Shown: positions 55,235-64,000, counted from the first letter of the stretch. The stretch is DNA of 64,000 bases from Pedobacter foliorum (GCF_013266735.1 NZ_JABSNU010000004.1:372001-436000); one strand, 5' to 3'. The notes: generated by a model not told the origin, from the sequence alone. Translations and numbers: made by a program.

Positions 55235-55242
55235 TATTTTTG
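55235..55242 (+). promoter_or_regulatory. Candidate -7 box of the cryptochrome gene
   Basis: TATTTTTG fits TAnnTTTG; predicted leader about 26 nt to the ATG at 55274. No clear -33 box. Confidence 0.4.
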
Positions 55243-55273
55243 TAATTAGTACACAAAACTCAGTTGCAAGTTA

Positions 55274-56566
55274 ATGAAGTCTAAGAAAATATTGGTGTGG
55301 TTCAGGAATGACCTTCGCTTACATGATAATGAAATGTTAGTTGAAGCAATTGCTAAATCAGATTGTATTTTGCCAATTTATTTCTTTGATCCGCGACATT
55401 TTGAGGGTACTTCATTTGAAACAGAGAAGACGGGAGTGCGCAGAGCACAGTTCTTGTTGGAAAGTGTTTCGTCGTTAAGAGCAGCATTTCAAAAATTAGG
55501 TGGTGATATATTGGTTATTCAGGGTAAACCTGAGGAGCATATACCGGCTATTGTTGAGCAGTTAGAGATTTCGGAGGTTTATCATCATAGAGAGGTTGGG
55601 CCAGAGGAGACTTTAATCTCTACTTATGTAGAGGACATCCTGTGGAAACAAACTATTAATTTACGACATTTTATAGGGCATACGCTTTATAATAAAGAGG
55701 ATTTGCCTTTCCCTATTAAAGATATTCCTGATGTGTTTACTCAGTTTAAAAAGAAAACCGAGCGCGATGCGATTGTAAAATCTTGTTTTGAATCGCCGTT
55801 AGAGGTTGCTTTTGTTGAAAATGAAAATTGGGGTGCATTGCCTTCGTTGCTAGAGTTAGGTTTTGCTGAAGCTAGTTTTGTGAATTTCGACAATGAGTTG
55901 AGAGGGGGAGAGCTGGCGGGGTTAGCGCACCTGACAAAATTACTTGAACCGGGTTCAGAGATTTACATTAAATATAGCCCAAAAGCTGCTTTGGATAGAC
56001 CTGGATTCTTTTCTAAAATATCTGCTTGGCTTTCGTTTGGTTGTCTTTCACCTAGAAAGGTTTACTGGATGGTTAAAGAGGCCGAAGCAAGTTTTGGTGC
56101 AAATCCTAATTTTAATCAGATCCTACTTGGATTGCTTTGGCGAGATTATTTTAGATTCATGTTTAAAAAACATGGAGTAAAGTTTTTCCAGGAAACTGAT
56201 TTTGAAGAACTGATTTTATCGCCGGTTGAAGTTGATGAGACTGCGGTTAGGAATTGGAAAAATGGTGAAACAGGACATTTGCTTGTTGATAGACATATGA
56301 AGGAGTTGAATGACTCTGGATTTATTTCTCATGCTGCACGTTTAATTGTTGCCACTTATTTGATTCATGTTTTAAAGGTTCACTGGACAATAGGTGCTGC
56401 ATATTTTGAAGAAAAGCTGATTGATTATGCTCCTGCAAGTAACTGGGGGAACTGGGCAAATGTAGCTGGTGCAGGTTTAGATCTTAAATCGAAGAATGCT
56501 TTTGATCTTGATAAACAAATGAAAATTCTAGATGTAGTATCGCCCGATGCAGCATCTCTTGTGTGA
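55274..56566 (+). CDS. DASH family cryptochrome / photolyase
   Basis: 430 residues. Antenna domain ILVWFRNDLRLHDNEMLVEA, a DASH-like LPIYFFDPRHFEGTSFETEK with GVRRAQFLLESVSSLR, and the FAD domain SAWLSFGCLSPRKVYW, LLGLLWRDYFRFMFKKHG, GHLLVDRHMKELNDSGFISH, ASNWGNWANVAG. These are hallmark DASH motifs. Members repair dimers in single-stranded or looped DNA and may sense blue light. The last 30 residues differ from the usual DASH end: the expected NDPRE-type motif after VAGxG reads LDLKSK. Divergent from the phr operon and 105 bp before the MerR/B12 regulator. Confidence 0.92.
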   Translation: MKSKKILVWFRNDLRLHDNEMLVEAIAKSDCILPIYFFDPRHFEGTSFETEKTGVRRAQFLLESVSSLRAAFQKLGGDILVIQGKPEEHIPAIVEQLEISEVYHHREVGPEETLISTYVEDILWKQTINLRHFIGHTLYNKEDLPFPIKDIPDVFTQFKKKTERDAIVKSCFESPLEVAFVENENWGALPSLLELGFAEASFVNFDNELRGGELAGLAHLTKLLEPGSEIYIKYSPKAALDRPGFFSKISAWLSFGCLSPRKVYWMVKEAEASFGANPNFNQILLGLLWRDYFRFMFKKHGVKFFQETDFEELILSPVEVDETAVRNWKNGETGHLLVDRHMKELNDSGFISHAARLIVATYLIHVLKVHWTIGAAYFEEKLIDYAPASNWGNWANVAGAGLDLKSKNAFDLDKQMKILDVVSPDAASLV

Positions 56567-56614
56567 TATTATTACCTGCACACTTTTACTTTATTAAAAC
56601 AGCTATTGTAGGAA

Positions 56615-56654
56615 TGTTGAACAAAAATTGTTTTTTAAACAAACTTGTTTAACA
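56615..56654. promoter_or_regulatory. Possible operator of the CarH-like regulator
   Basis: TGTTGAACAA (56615-56624) and TTGTTTAACA (56645-56654) form a near-perfect inverted repeat spaced by 20 bp, ending 17 bp before the GTG start. A dyad overlapping the promoter is the usual site of MerR-type autorepression. Inference only. Confidence 0.4.
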
Positions 56655-56671
56655 TTTGTTGTTCATAATAG

Positions 56672-57550
56672 GTGAAAAAATACTCAATTAGCGATATAGA
56701 AGGCCTCATAGGCATAAAAGCACATACCATTAGGGTGTGGGAAATCCGCTATAATCTTGTGCCACCTAAACGGACATTAACTAACATCAGGTATTATGAT
56801 GAGGATGATTTAAAAGCCCTTTTAAATATTGTTACGCTTAATGAAAATGGTTACAAGATTAGCAAAATAGCTAAAATGAGTCGGACGCAGATTTCGGATT
56901 TGGTTGTTCAACTTAAAACTAATTGGAATAATGATTCGGTACAGATACTAAGTCTTTCTAACGCTACCGTTGATTATGATGAAGTCGCTTTTTCCGAGAT
57001 TTTGGCAGGTTGTATTACCGAAATGGGCTTGATTAAAACAATGGATCTTGTGTTGTTTCCTTTTATGAAGAAGGTTGGGATGCTTTGGCAAACCGGAGCC
57101 ATTGATCCTTCTCATGAGCATTTTGCTTCTAACCTAATAAGAGACCGTATAATTGTTGAGATTGATAGGGTTGAAAAACCACATAAAGATAGACCTAAAC
57201 GATTTTTGCTTTTTTTACCGGAGGCCGAGATGCATGAGGTAGGTTTACTGTTTACCAGATATTTATTGAAAAGCTGCGGACAGGATACATTGTATCTTGG
57301 TTCTGGAATTCCTTATGCTGACCTGAAAAAAATAGTCGCTTCTTATCAGCCGGACTATTCGTTTATTGTGTTGACTTCATTAAATTTGGGTAAGGATATC
57401 AATAAAATTGTGGGAAAGGTGATGGATAATCTGAACGTGCCATTGTTAGTGGCAGGGAGTTTGATATCAGAATTTGATATTCTTGTGAAGGATCAGCTAA
57501 CGCCATTGAAAAATGTTTGTGATATGGTTGATTTTCTTGAAGATTTATAA
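56672..57550 (+). CDS. MerR-type regulator with B12-binding domain (CarH/LitR-like)
   Basis: 292 residues from GTG 56672. N-terminal MerR DNA-binding domain (YSISDIEGLIGIKAHTIRVW, then PPKRTLTNIRYYDEDDL). The helical B12 cap (about 95-165) carries W-x9-EH (Trp139, Glu149, His150), the motif that contacts adenosylcobalamin in CarH. The cobalamin-binding Rossmann domain (about 175-290) has EMHEVG with His188 at the lower-axial-ligand position and LYLGSGIPYADLKKI. In CarH, dark-bound AdoB12 makes a repressing tetramer that light breaks. The next genes upstream are photolyases, consistent with light control (inference). Cobalamin binding is predicted from residues, not proven. Confidence 0.88.
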   Translation: MKKYSISDIEGLIGIKAHTIRVWEIRYNLVPPKRTLTNIRYYDEDDLKALLNIVTLNENGYKISKIAKMSRTQISDLVVQLKTNWNNDSVQILSLSNATVDYDEVAFSEILAGCITEMGLIKTMDLVLFPFMKKVGMLWQTGAIDPSHEHFASNLIRDRIIVEIDRVEKPHKDRPKRFLLFLPEAEMHEVGLLFTRYLLKSCGQDTLYLGSGIPYADLKKIVASYQPDYSFIVLTSLNLGKDINKIVGKVMDNLNVPLLVAGSLISEFDILVKDQLTPLKNVCDMVDFLEDL

Positions 57551-57583
57551 GGAAGTTTACCTGTTTATTAAGGTAAAAAATCC

Positions 57584-57591
57584 TAATTTTG
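57584..57591 (+). promoter_or_regulatory. Candidate -7 box of sucA-sucB
   Basis: TAATTTTG fits TAnnTTTG; predicted start about 57597, leader about 20 nt to ATG 57617. The -33 side is unclear. Confidence 0.45.
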
Positions 57592-57616
57592 CAACACTTA
57601 TAGCAATTCACACATA

Positions 57617-60412
57617 ATGGATAATTTATCTTATCTCAACGGCGCAAATGCCGAATACATAGAATCCTTATATCAGTCTTATAAACAAGATCCTAATTCT
57701 GTTGAGTTTGGTTGGCAAAAGTTTTTTGAAGGCTTTGATTTTGGAAGAGGGTCTTCAGGAACATCGGTTAGTTCGGAGACTCCTGAGCATTTTTTAAAGG
57801 AAATTAATGTCCTTAATTTAATCAACGGATATCGCCAGCGTGGTCACTTGTTCACCCAAACCAATCCGGTAAGGGAAAGACGTCACCATTTGCCTACTTT
57901 GGACATGGAAAACTTTGGATTGGCAAAGTCGGATCTGGACACTGTATTTAATTCTGGGATTGAGATTGGTATCGGAGCAGCTAAGCTTAGTGATATCATT
58001 GCTTTTTTAAAGCAAACTTACTGCGGCTCTATTGGTGCAGAATATAAGTATGTACGTACTCCTGAAATCCTTTCGTGGATTGAACACAAAATGGAGAGTG
58101 TACGCAATACTCCAAATTTCTCTATCGAAGAGAAAAGAAGGATATTGAAGAAATTGAATGAGGCGGTTAGCTTTGAGAATTTCCTTGGGACTAAGTTTCT
58201 TGGTCAGAAGCGTTTTTCTCTTGAAGGAGCTGAAGCTTTAATTCCTGCATTGGATTCAGTAATTGAAAAAGGTGCAGAACTTGGAATTGAAGAGTTTGTA
58301 ATTGGTATGGCTCACAGAGGACGCTTAAACGTTCTTGCCAATATCATGCAGAAAACCTATAAGGATATCTTTGCTGAATTTGAAGGTAAAGGTTACAGTG
58401 CTGAATCTCCTTTTGGAGGTGACGTTAAATATCACCTTGGTTACTCAACTGATGTTACTACAAACGACGGTAGCAGCGTGCATTTGAGTTTATGCCCTAA
58501 CCCTTCTCACCTGGAAACAGTGAATGGGGTAGTAGAAGGTATGACCAGGTCTAAAATTGACTTTAAATATGGTGGCGACAATGCTCGTATTGCACCAATT
58601 TTAATACATGGTGATGCTTCTGTTGCAGGACAGGGTATTGTTTATGAGGTAATTCAGATGGCTGGTTTGGATGGTTATAAAACAGGTGGTACAATTCATT
58701 TGATTATTAACAACCAGATCGGTTTTACTACCAACTATAAAGATGGTCGTACCAGTACTTATTGTACTGATATTGCTAAAGTAACTTTATCGCCGGTATT
58801 CCATGTGAATGGGGATGATCCTGAGGCTTTAGTTTATGCGATTAATTTAGCAATGGAATATCGTCAGAAATATAAAAATGACGTATTCATTGATATTTTA
58901 TGTTACCGTAGATTTGGCCATAATGAGGCTGATGAGCCTAAGTTCACTCAGCCACTTTTATACAAAAGTATAGAGAAGCATGCTAATCCGCGTGATATTT
59001 ATATTCAGCAGTTGATTGGTGAGGGTAAACTTGAAGCAAGTTTAGCTAAGGAAATGGAGAAGGAGTTCCGTGGTATATTACAGGAACGTTTAAATGAGGC
59101 TAAAGCGGTAACTTCTACTTATAGTGAAGTGAAATTTGGCGGTGCATGGTCAGACATGCGTTTAGCTACGCCTAAGGATTTTGAAACTTCGCCAAATACT
59201 GCTGTTAAGAAATCAACGCTGCTTGAAGTAGCAAAAAGAATAAGTACGCTTCCATCAAACAAGAAGTTCTTTAAGAAAATAGAGAAACTTTTTGAGGAGC
59301 GTAGCAAAATGGCAAATACCACTCATGTGTTCGACTGGGCAATGGGTGAGCAATTGGCTTATGGTACTTTGCTTGCCGAAGGAAAAAGAGTGCGTTTAAG
59401 CGGCCAAGATGTAGAGCGTGGAACATTCTCTCACAGACATGCCGTTATAACCCTTGAAGATTCGGAAGAAGAATATATCCCATTGGCGAACATTTCTGAC
59501 CAACAGGCTCCGTTTGATATTTACAATTCGCATTTATCTGAATATGGTGTACTAGGTTTTGAATATGGTTACGCAATGGCTAACCCTAATGCGCTTACCA
59601 TTTGGGAAGCTCAGTTTGGTGACTTCTTTAATGGAGCGCAAATTGTTGTAGATCAGTATATTGCAAGTGCGGAGACTAAATGGCAACGTGAAAATGGCTT
59701 GGTAATGTTATTGCCTCATGGTTATGAAGGACAAGGTCCTGAGCACTCATCTGCAAGGATTGAGCGTTTTATGGAACTTTGTGCTGATTACAACATGCAG
59801 GTAACTAACTGTACTACTCCGGCTAACTTCTTCCACGCATTACGCAGACAGTTTAAACGTGATTTCAGAAAGCCATTGGTAGTGTTTACGCCTAAGAGTT
59901 TATTGCGTAATCCTCAGTGTGTGTCGAAACTTGCTGAATTTACTGATGGTAAATTCCAAGAGGTTATTAATGATGAAAACGTTAAAGCAGCTGATGTTAG
60001 AAGAGTGTTATTCTGTTCTGGTAAAATCTATTATGAGTTGTTAGAAAAACAACAAAAAGAAGGGATTAAAGATGTTGCTATTGTTCGTGTTGAACAGCTT
60101 TACCCTACTCCGGTAGATCAAATGGAAGCAGTATACACGAAATACAAAAATGCTAAAGAAGCAGTTTGGGTTCAGGAAGAACCAGAGAACATGGGAGCTT
60201 GGCCATATTTGTTGCGTAAATTAAGAAGAACTATCTTTAGTGATATTGAACTGATTTCAAGAAAAGAAAGTAGCAGTACTGCTACTGGATTTGCAAGACA
60301 ACATGCAGATCAACAATCTTATATTTTAGCTAAAGCTTTTGAAGCTCCTGTTTCTGAAGCGGATAAAAAGATTGCTAAAAAATCAGTGAGTAAAGTTTAT
60401 AATGTAGATTAG
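57617..60412 (+). CDS. sucA: 2-oxoglutarate dehydrogenase E1 component
   Basis: 931 residues, standard for OdhA/SucA E1. The N-terminal LNGANAEYIESLYQSYKQDP segment (E1-specific, E2/E3-docking) is followed by IGMAHRGRLNVLANIM, HGDASVAGQGIVYEV with the thiamine-diphosphate motif, INNQIGFTTNYKDGRT, and the transketolase-like half (GQDVERGTFSHRHAV, LLPHGYEGQGPEHSSARIER). It decarboxylates 2-oxoglutarate and transfers the succinyl group to the E2 lipoyl arm in the TCA cycle. Followed by sucB after 18 bp. The third subunit (E3) is not in this window. Confidence 0.97.
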   Translation: MDNLSYLNGANAEYIESLYQSYKQDPNSVEFGWQKFFEGFDFGRGSSGTSVSSETPEHFLKEINVLNLINGYRQRGHLFTQTNPVRERRHHLPTLDMENFGLAKSDLDTVFNSGIEIGIGAAKLSDIIAFLKQTYCGSIGAEYKYVRTPEILSWIEHKMESVRNTPNFSIEEKRRILKKLNEAVSFENFLGTKFLGQKRFSLEGAEALIPALDSVIEKGAELGIEEFVIGMAHRGRLNVLANIMQKTYKDIFAEFEGKGYSAESPFGGDVKYHLGYSTDVTTNDGSSVHLSLCPNPSHLETVNGVVEGMTRSKIDFKYGGDNARIAPILIHGDASVAGQGIVYEVIQMAGLDGYKTGGTIHLIINNQIGFTTNYKDGRTSTYCTDIAKVTLSPVFHVNGDDPEALVYAINLAMEYRQKYKNDVFIDILCYRRFGHNEADEPKFTQPLLYKSIEKHANPRDIYIQQLIGEGKLEASLAKEMEKEFRGILQERLNEAKAVTSTYSEVKFGGAWSDMRLATPKDFETSPNTAVKKSTLLEVAKRISTLPSNKKFFKKIEKLFEERSKMANTTHVFDWAMGEQLAYGTLLAEGKRVRLSGQDVERGTFSHRHAVITLEDSEEEYIPLANISDQQAPFDIYNSHLSEYGVLGFEYGYAMANPNALTIWEAQFGDFFNGAQIVVDQYIASAETKWQRENGLVMLLPHGYEGQGPEHSSARIERFMELCADYNMQVTNCTTPANFFHALRRQFKRDFRKPLVVFTPKSLLRNPQCVSKLAEFTDGKFQEVINDENVKAADVRRVLFCSGKIYYELLEKQQKEGIKDVAIVRVEQLYPTPVDQMEAVYTKYKNAKEAVWVQEEPENMGAWPYLLRKLRRTIFSDIELISRKESSSTATGFARQHADQQSYILAKAFEAPVSEADKKIAKKSVSKVYNVD

Positions 60413-60430
60413 AAAAATAATACATCAGTT

Positions 60431-61657
60431 ATGAGTATAGAAATAAAAGTTCCGCCAGTAGGTGAGTCGATAACCGAAGTTGTTTTATCACGTTGGGTAA
60501 AAAATGATGGGGATGTAGTTGAAATGGATGAAGTAATTGCTGAATTGGAATCTGATAAAGCAACTTTTGAATTAACTGCAGAACAAGCCGGAACTTTAAA
60601 AACAGTAGCAGCCGAAGGTGATACCCTTGCAATTGGTGCTGTAGTTTGTAAAATTGAAGATGGTGGCGCTGCACCTAAAGCTAAAGAAGAACCAGCTAAG
60701 GAAGAAAAACCTGCTGCGGCTGCAGATAAGGTTGCTGCTCCGGTTGCTGAAAAAGGTGGCGAGAATTATGCTACCGGAACTCCCTCTCCTGCTGCAGGAA
60801 AGATTCTTGCTGAGAAAGGTGTTGATCCTGCTTCTGTAAAAGGAACAGGTGTTGATGGTAGAATTACTAAGGAAGATGCGGTGGCTGCAGAGAAATCTCA
60901 ACCAAAAGCTGCAGCTCCTGCTCCTAGTGCTGCTCCGGTAACTGCTGTTGCAGGTGCTAGAAATGAGCGCAGAGTGAAAATGTCGCCGTTGCGTAAAACA
61001 GTTGCTAAGCGATTGGTTACTGTTAAAAATGAGACTGCAATGTTAACTACGTTTAACGAGGTTAACATGAAACCAATCATGGATTTGAGAGGTAAATATA
61101 AAGATCAGTTTAAAGAGAAATTTGGTGTAGGCTTAGGCTTCATGAGCTTCTTTACTAAGGCTGTTTGCGAGGCATTAAAAGATTTCCCAGCTGTAAATGC
61201 TAAAATTGATGGCGAAGAGATCGTTTATAATGACTTTGCTGATATCTCTATCGCGGTTTCTGCTCCTAAAGGATTGGTTGTTCCAATTATTAGAAATGCA
61301 GAAAGCATGAGCCTTGCTCAGATCGAGAAAACTGTTATTGAGCTTGCTACTAAAGCACGTGACAGCAAATTAACTATTGATGAAATGACAGGTGGTACAT
61401 TCACTATCACTAATGGTGGTGTGTTTGGATCGATGATGTCTACTCCAATCATTAATGCTCCTCAGTCTGCAATTTTAGGTATGCACAATATTATTGAGCG
61501 CCCGATTGCTGAAAAAGGAGAGGTTGTAATTCGTCCGATGATGTATGTGGCTTTATCTTATGACCACAGAATTATTGATGGAAGAGAGTCGGTAGGTTTC
61601 CTTGTAAGGGTTAAACAATTGTTAGAAGATCCTGCTAGATTATTGTTAGGCGTTTAG
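60431..61657 (+). CDS. sucB: Dihydrolipoyllysine succinyltransferase (E2 of 2-oxoglutarate dehydrogenase)
   Basis: 408 residues. One lipoyl domain with lipoylated Lys43 in [11 protein letters not shown], an Ala/Lys/Pro-rich flexible linker (about 80-112), a peripheral subunit-binding domain (about 118-158: [28 protein letters not shown]), a second Ala/Pro-rich linker, and the catalytic domain (about 175-408) with [16 protein letters not shown] carrying the HxxxDG active site. Forms the cubic core that receives succinyl from E1. Operon with sucA; terminator after it. Confidence 0.97.
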   Translation: MSIEIKVPPVGESITEVVLSRWVKNDGDVVEMDEVIAELESDKATFELTAEQAGTLKTVAAEGDTLAIGAVVCKIEDGGAAPKAKEEPAKEEKPAAAADKVAAPVAEKGGENYATGTPSPAAGKILAEKGVDPASVKGTGVDGRITKEDAVAAEKSQPKAAAPAPSAAPVTAVAGARNERRVKMSPLRKTVAKRLVTVKNETAMLTTFNEVNMKPIMDLRGKYKDQFKEKFGVGLGFMSFFTKAVCEALKDFPAVNAKIDGEEIVYNDFADISIAVSAPKGLVVPIIRNAESMSLAQIEKTVIELATKARDSKLTIDEMTGGTFTITNGGVFGSMMSTPIINAPQSAILGMHNIIERPIAEKGEVVIRPMMYVALSYDHRIIDGRESVGFLVRVKQLLEDPARLLLGV

Positions 61658-61678
61658 GCGCTTGTGTTAACTTATATT

Positions 61679-61712
61679 AAAAAGGGCCTGATCGATTGAT
61701 CAGGCCCTTTTT
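61679..61712 (+). terminator. Rho-independent terminator of sucA-sucB
   Basis: AAAAAGGGCCTGATC (61679-61693), loop GATT, GATCAGGCCCTTTTT (61698-61712). Confidence 0.94.
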
Positions 61713-61735
61713 AATGTGTTCATCTTTCATTTGAT

Positions 61736-61817
61736 CGTCATCCTGAATTTATTTCAGGATCTCGGACTAGTAAGTCCGCCCGACAGGTGTGAGGTTCTGA
61801 AATAAATTCAGGATGAC
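61736..61817. repeat. Dispersed inverted-repeat element, copy 5
   Basis: Perfect outer arms CGTCATCCTGAATTTATTT and its mirror CTGAAATAAATTCAGGATGAC, with a different centre (GGACTAGTAAGTCC, then GCCCGACAGGTGTGAGG) lacking CTTTCTCTTG. It lies between the sucB terminator and the convergent DUF2807 gene. Confidence 0.8.
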
Positions 61818-61840
61818 AAGTGTGTTCAGGATGATGGCAC

Positions 61841-62530
61841 TTATATCTTTCTTACACCACCTGATCCCGATACTGATTTTTGAATTGTAGGATTACCCGA
61901 ATAGCTTATGTTTCCTGATCCGCTGATTGCTGCTTCAATGCTTTTTTGTGCATCAATGTAAATGTTTCCAGAACCGCTTACATGAGCTGAAATCGTCTCT
62001 ACCGAGAAATTCTTTCCGGAGAATGTACCTGATCCACTAACGGCAACTTCTGAATCTTTGGCTTTCCCGTTAATTGACAGGCCGCCTGAGCCGCTGATTG
62101 CACCTTCGAACTTAGTTACAGTTGCTGAGGCTTTGATGTTGCCAGAGCCACTTACAGCAACGCTTAATGAGGAAGAATTAATTGTTCCATCAACGTCTAT
62201 ACTTCCGGAGCCGCTCAATCCTAATGAGGTGATCTTTTTGGCAGTAATATAGGCTGTGATTTTTGCATTTTTGAATTTTTTAAACCAGTCGTTCCACTTT
62301 GTTTTTGGCTTAATGGTAAGAACGCCATTTTTTACTTCGGTAATAAGGTTGTCTATAGCTTCCTGATCTCCTTCTAATTTAAGGCTTTCTGTGTTGCCAA
62401 GCTTAACTATGGCATTAATAGAACCACCTATTTCGATTCCTGTAAAATTACTTACTTGTCTCTGTTGAGCTTTGCTGGTTATTCCAATTGCTAAGAATGC
62501 CAGGATTAGTATTGAACTTAATTTTTTCAT
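61841..62530 (-). CDS. Head-GIN domain (DUF2807) protein
   Basis: 229 residues. Signal peptide (about 1-21, ITSKAQ), then QVSNFTGIEIGGSINAIVKL (head GIN motif) and a right-handed beta-helix built from repeated SGSGSI/VSGSGNI/ISGSGG turns. The family is the DUF2807 putative autotransporter-like adhesin group, common in Bacteroidota; exported, probably outer-surface or periplasmic, function unknown. The start is supported by the signal peptide. It is 63 bp downstream of the M1 peptidase stop on the same strand, so it could share a transcript. Confidence 0.9.
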   Translation of the reverse strand: MKKLSSILILAFLAIGITSKAQQRQVSNFTGIEIGGSINAIVKLGNTESLKLEGDQEAIDNLITEVKNGVLTIKPKTKWNDWFKKFKNAKITAYITAKKITSLGLSGSGSIDVDGTINSSSLSVAVSGSGNIKASATVTKFEGAISGSGGLSINGKAKDSEVAVSGSGTFSGKNFSVETISAHVSGSGNIYIDAQKSIEAAISGSGNISYSGNPTIQKSVSGSGGVRKI

Positions 62531-62593
62531 TTTGTTTAGGTTTTTCTATATGACGCAGAGAAAAGCAATTAGTTGCACCTTATTTATAAATTT

Positions 62594-64000
62594 CTATGAT
62601 TTTTTAAGTTTAATATAAAAGTTCCTGTCAGCTTTGAAAGTATCCGCTGTTATGCCTTTGCCTAATTCTGCTGTTTTCCACTGTGTAGAGGGATGTAGGA
62701 GTGAAAAGGAGTTCTCTTTTAGAGTTACCCTAACCGGCATATCAAAATTCTTTACATCAGCTAGCCATCGGTAAGATAGTTTTGAGCCGTCAACCTTATA
62801 TTCCAAAGTAGGGATGTTTGCATAACGAAGGTACTGGTCAAATATTTTATCCAGCTTTAAGCCACTTTGTTTTGCGATGTAATTTTCTACCTCTTGTGTG
62901 GTAACGGTTTTATGATAGAATGTTTTATTTAATCCTCTTAATATGTTTTTGAACTTCTCATCATCATTAATCAACTGACGGATGGCGTGGATCATGTTTG
63001 CACCTTTGTAGTACATATCGCCTGATCCTTCATTGTTGACGTTATATTGCCCGATGATTGGAATGTCGTTACGGACGTTGTGTCTGATGCCTACAACATA
63101 ATCTGAACCGGCTTGTTTGCCATGCTCTGATTCTGTGAATAGGGTTTCAGAATAGTTTGTGAAAGCTTCATGAATCCACATGTCGGCGATATCTTTTGAG
63201 GTGATGTTGTTTCCAAACCATTCATGTCCACTTTCGTGGATAGTGATGAAGTCGAATTTTAAACCCCAACCTGAATCTGACAGGTCTCTTCCAGAGTATC
63301 CCATTTTAAATTGATTGCCATAGGCAACAGCACTTTGGTGCTCCATGCCTAAATGGGGAGCCTGTACCAGTTTATATCCATCTTCATAAAAAGGATAAGG
63401 ACCGAACCAATACTCAAAAGATTTTAGCATTGGTTTTACATCTGCATCCCAATGGGGGCGAGCTTTTACGCTGTCTTCTTTTAGCGACCAGTAATCAAGT
63501 GATAAATTGCCTTTTTCTCCCTGATATTGATCAGACCAGTGTGCGTATTTACCAACGTAAAAAGTTACGTTGTAGTTGTTGATTGGATTGGCTACAAACC
63601 AATTGTATTGTGTATAGCCATCTGGTTTTTGAACAGTACTTCTTAAACGACCATTTGAAATATCCTGAAGGTCTTTAGGTACACTTATGCTGATTAGCAT
63701 ACTGTCAACCTCGTCACTTTGATGATCTTTGTTTGGCCACCAGCAGCTAGCGCCGAAGCCCTGACAAGCAACAGAAACCCATGGATCGCCCGATTTATCT
63801 TTGGTAAAGATAAATCCCCCATCCCAAGGCGGGTTCTTTGCTATGACCGGATTGCCTGAATAGAATACGGTAAAGCTTTCTTTTGCACCTTTTTTAATCT
63901 CGGCAGGAAATGTTACAAAGACTGCATTGAACTCCCTTTTGAAAGGTAGTTCTGCACCATTAAATATAACCTTGTCAACTTTAAGGTTGTCGAACAGGTC
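62594..64000 (-). CDS. M1 family aminopeptidase, 5' partial at the right edge
   Basis: The frame stays open to base 64000, so the gene begins beyond the window; 468 residues are visible. The ATG at 63700 is internal: upstream residues NPPWDGGFIFTKDKSGDPWV and GASCWWPNKDHQSDEVDS belong to the N-terminal M1 domain. Catalytic features: GMEHQSAVAYG (exopeptidase motif), HESGHEWFGN (zinc HExxH) with the third ligand Glu in MWIHEAFTNYSE, and helical DKIFDQYLRYANIPTLEYKV. It removes N-terminal residues from peptides, probably exported as in related Bacteroidota proteins. The missing N-terminus prevents checking a signal peptide. Confidence 0.92.
   Translation of the reverse strand, partial: DLFDNLKVDKVIFNGAELPFKREFNAVFVTFPAEIKKGAKESFTVFYSGNPVIAKNPPWDGGFIFTKDKSGDPWVSVACQGFGASCWWPNKDHQSDEVDSMLISISVPKDLQDISNGRLRSTVQKPDGYTQYNWFVANPINNYNVTFYVGKYAHWSDQYQGEKGNLSLDYWSLKEDSVKARPHWDADVKPMLKSFEYWFGPYPFYEDGYKLVQAPHLGMEHQSAVAYGNQFKMGYSGRDLSDSGWGLKFDFITIHESGHEWFGNNITSKDIADMWIHEAFTNYSETLFTESEHGKQAGSDYVVGIRHNVRNDIPIIGQYNVNNEGSGDMYYKGANMIHAIRQLINDDEKFKNILRGLNKTFYHKTVTTQEVENYIAKQSGLKLDKIFDQYLRYANIPTLEYKVDGSKLSYRWLADVKNFDMPVRVTLKENSFSLLHPSTQWKTAELGKGITADTFKADRNFYIKLKKS

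Noticed and set aside
62594..63700. ATG 63700 as start of the M1 peptidase
   Set aside because: Conserved M1 N-terminal motifs continue in frame to the window edge.

Overview
The window looks like chromosome of a Bacteroidota bacterium, most likely Sphingobacteriaceae (Pedobacter-like). The support is a giant Ig-repeat protein with a gliding-motility-type (CHU_C) C-terminal domain beside a PorP/SprF homologue, an OmpA/PD40 protein of PorE type, a PID-CTERM-like small protein, DUF6266 and DUF6624 proteins, several MKK...SC-type lipoproteins, and promoters matching the Bacteroidota TTG-N17..20-TAnnTTTG pattern without evident Shine-Dalgarno sites. No rRNA, tRNA, CRISPR array or intact insertion sequence was seen.

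Layout. 1-17.3 kb: a cell-surface operon with the 3' 14.2 kb of a giant repetitive adhesin (5' end outside the window), its PorP/SprF-type partner and a PorE-like OmpA protein, closed by a strong terminator. 17.5-20.6 kb: a nitrilase-family amidohydrolase with a class V PLP enzyme, a GAF protein and a PID-CTERM-like small gene with a stop codon in its signal peptide. 20.6-27.0 kb (minus strand): an RND efflux operon (adaptor, pump, TolC-like channel) with a BadF-type sugar kinase as last gene. 27.3-31.2 kb: an M61 peptidase with PDZ domain and a TlpA-like thioredoxin protein. 31.2-34.7 kb: small orphan genes, a probable structured RNA with its own promoter at about 32.58 kb, a palindromic element and a DUF6266 protein. 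34.8-39.8 kb: an AT-rich accessory stretch of short orphan genes, small membrane proteins, one double-CxxC protein resembling immunity proteins, and decayed fragments including a frameshifted YhcG/DUF1016 piece. 40.1-51.1 kb: fatty-acid and envelope genes (acyl-CoA synthetase overlapping a gamma-glutamyltransferase, an OmpA protein, then marR-fadN-fadA-fadE). 51.4-52.9 kb: two FKBP-type prolyl isomerase lipoproteins. 52.9-57.6 kb: a putative light-response cluster (CPD photolyase, TIGR01777 oxidoreductase, DASH cryptochrome, CarH-like B12-binding MerR regulator). 57.6-61.7 kb: sucA-sucB. 61.8-64.0 kb: a DUF2807 protein and an M1 aminopeptidase that runs off the right edge.

Five copies of one dispersed inverted-repeat element (core CTGAAATAAATTCAG) sit in intergenic gaps, and two intergenic gaps share an identical 40-bp terminator hairpin. 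The most interesting items are the higher-order repeats in the adhesin, the unassigned RNA at 32.58 kb, the photolyase/CarH cluster, the orphan-gene island and the interrupted PID-CTERM-like gene.
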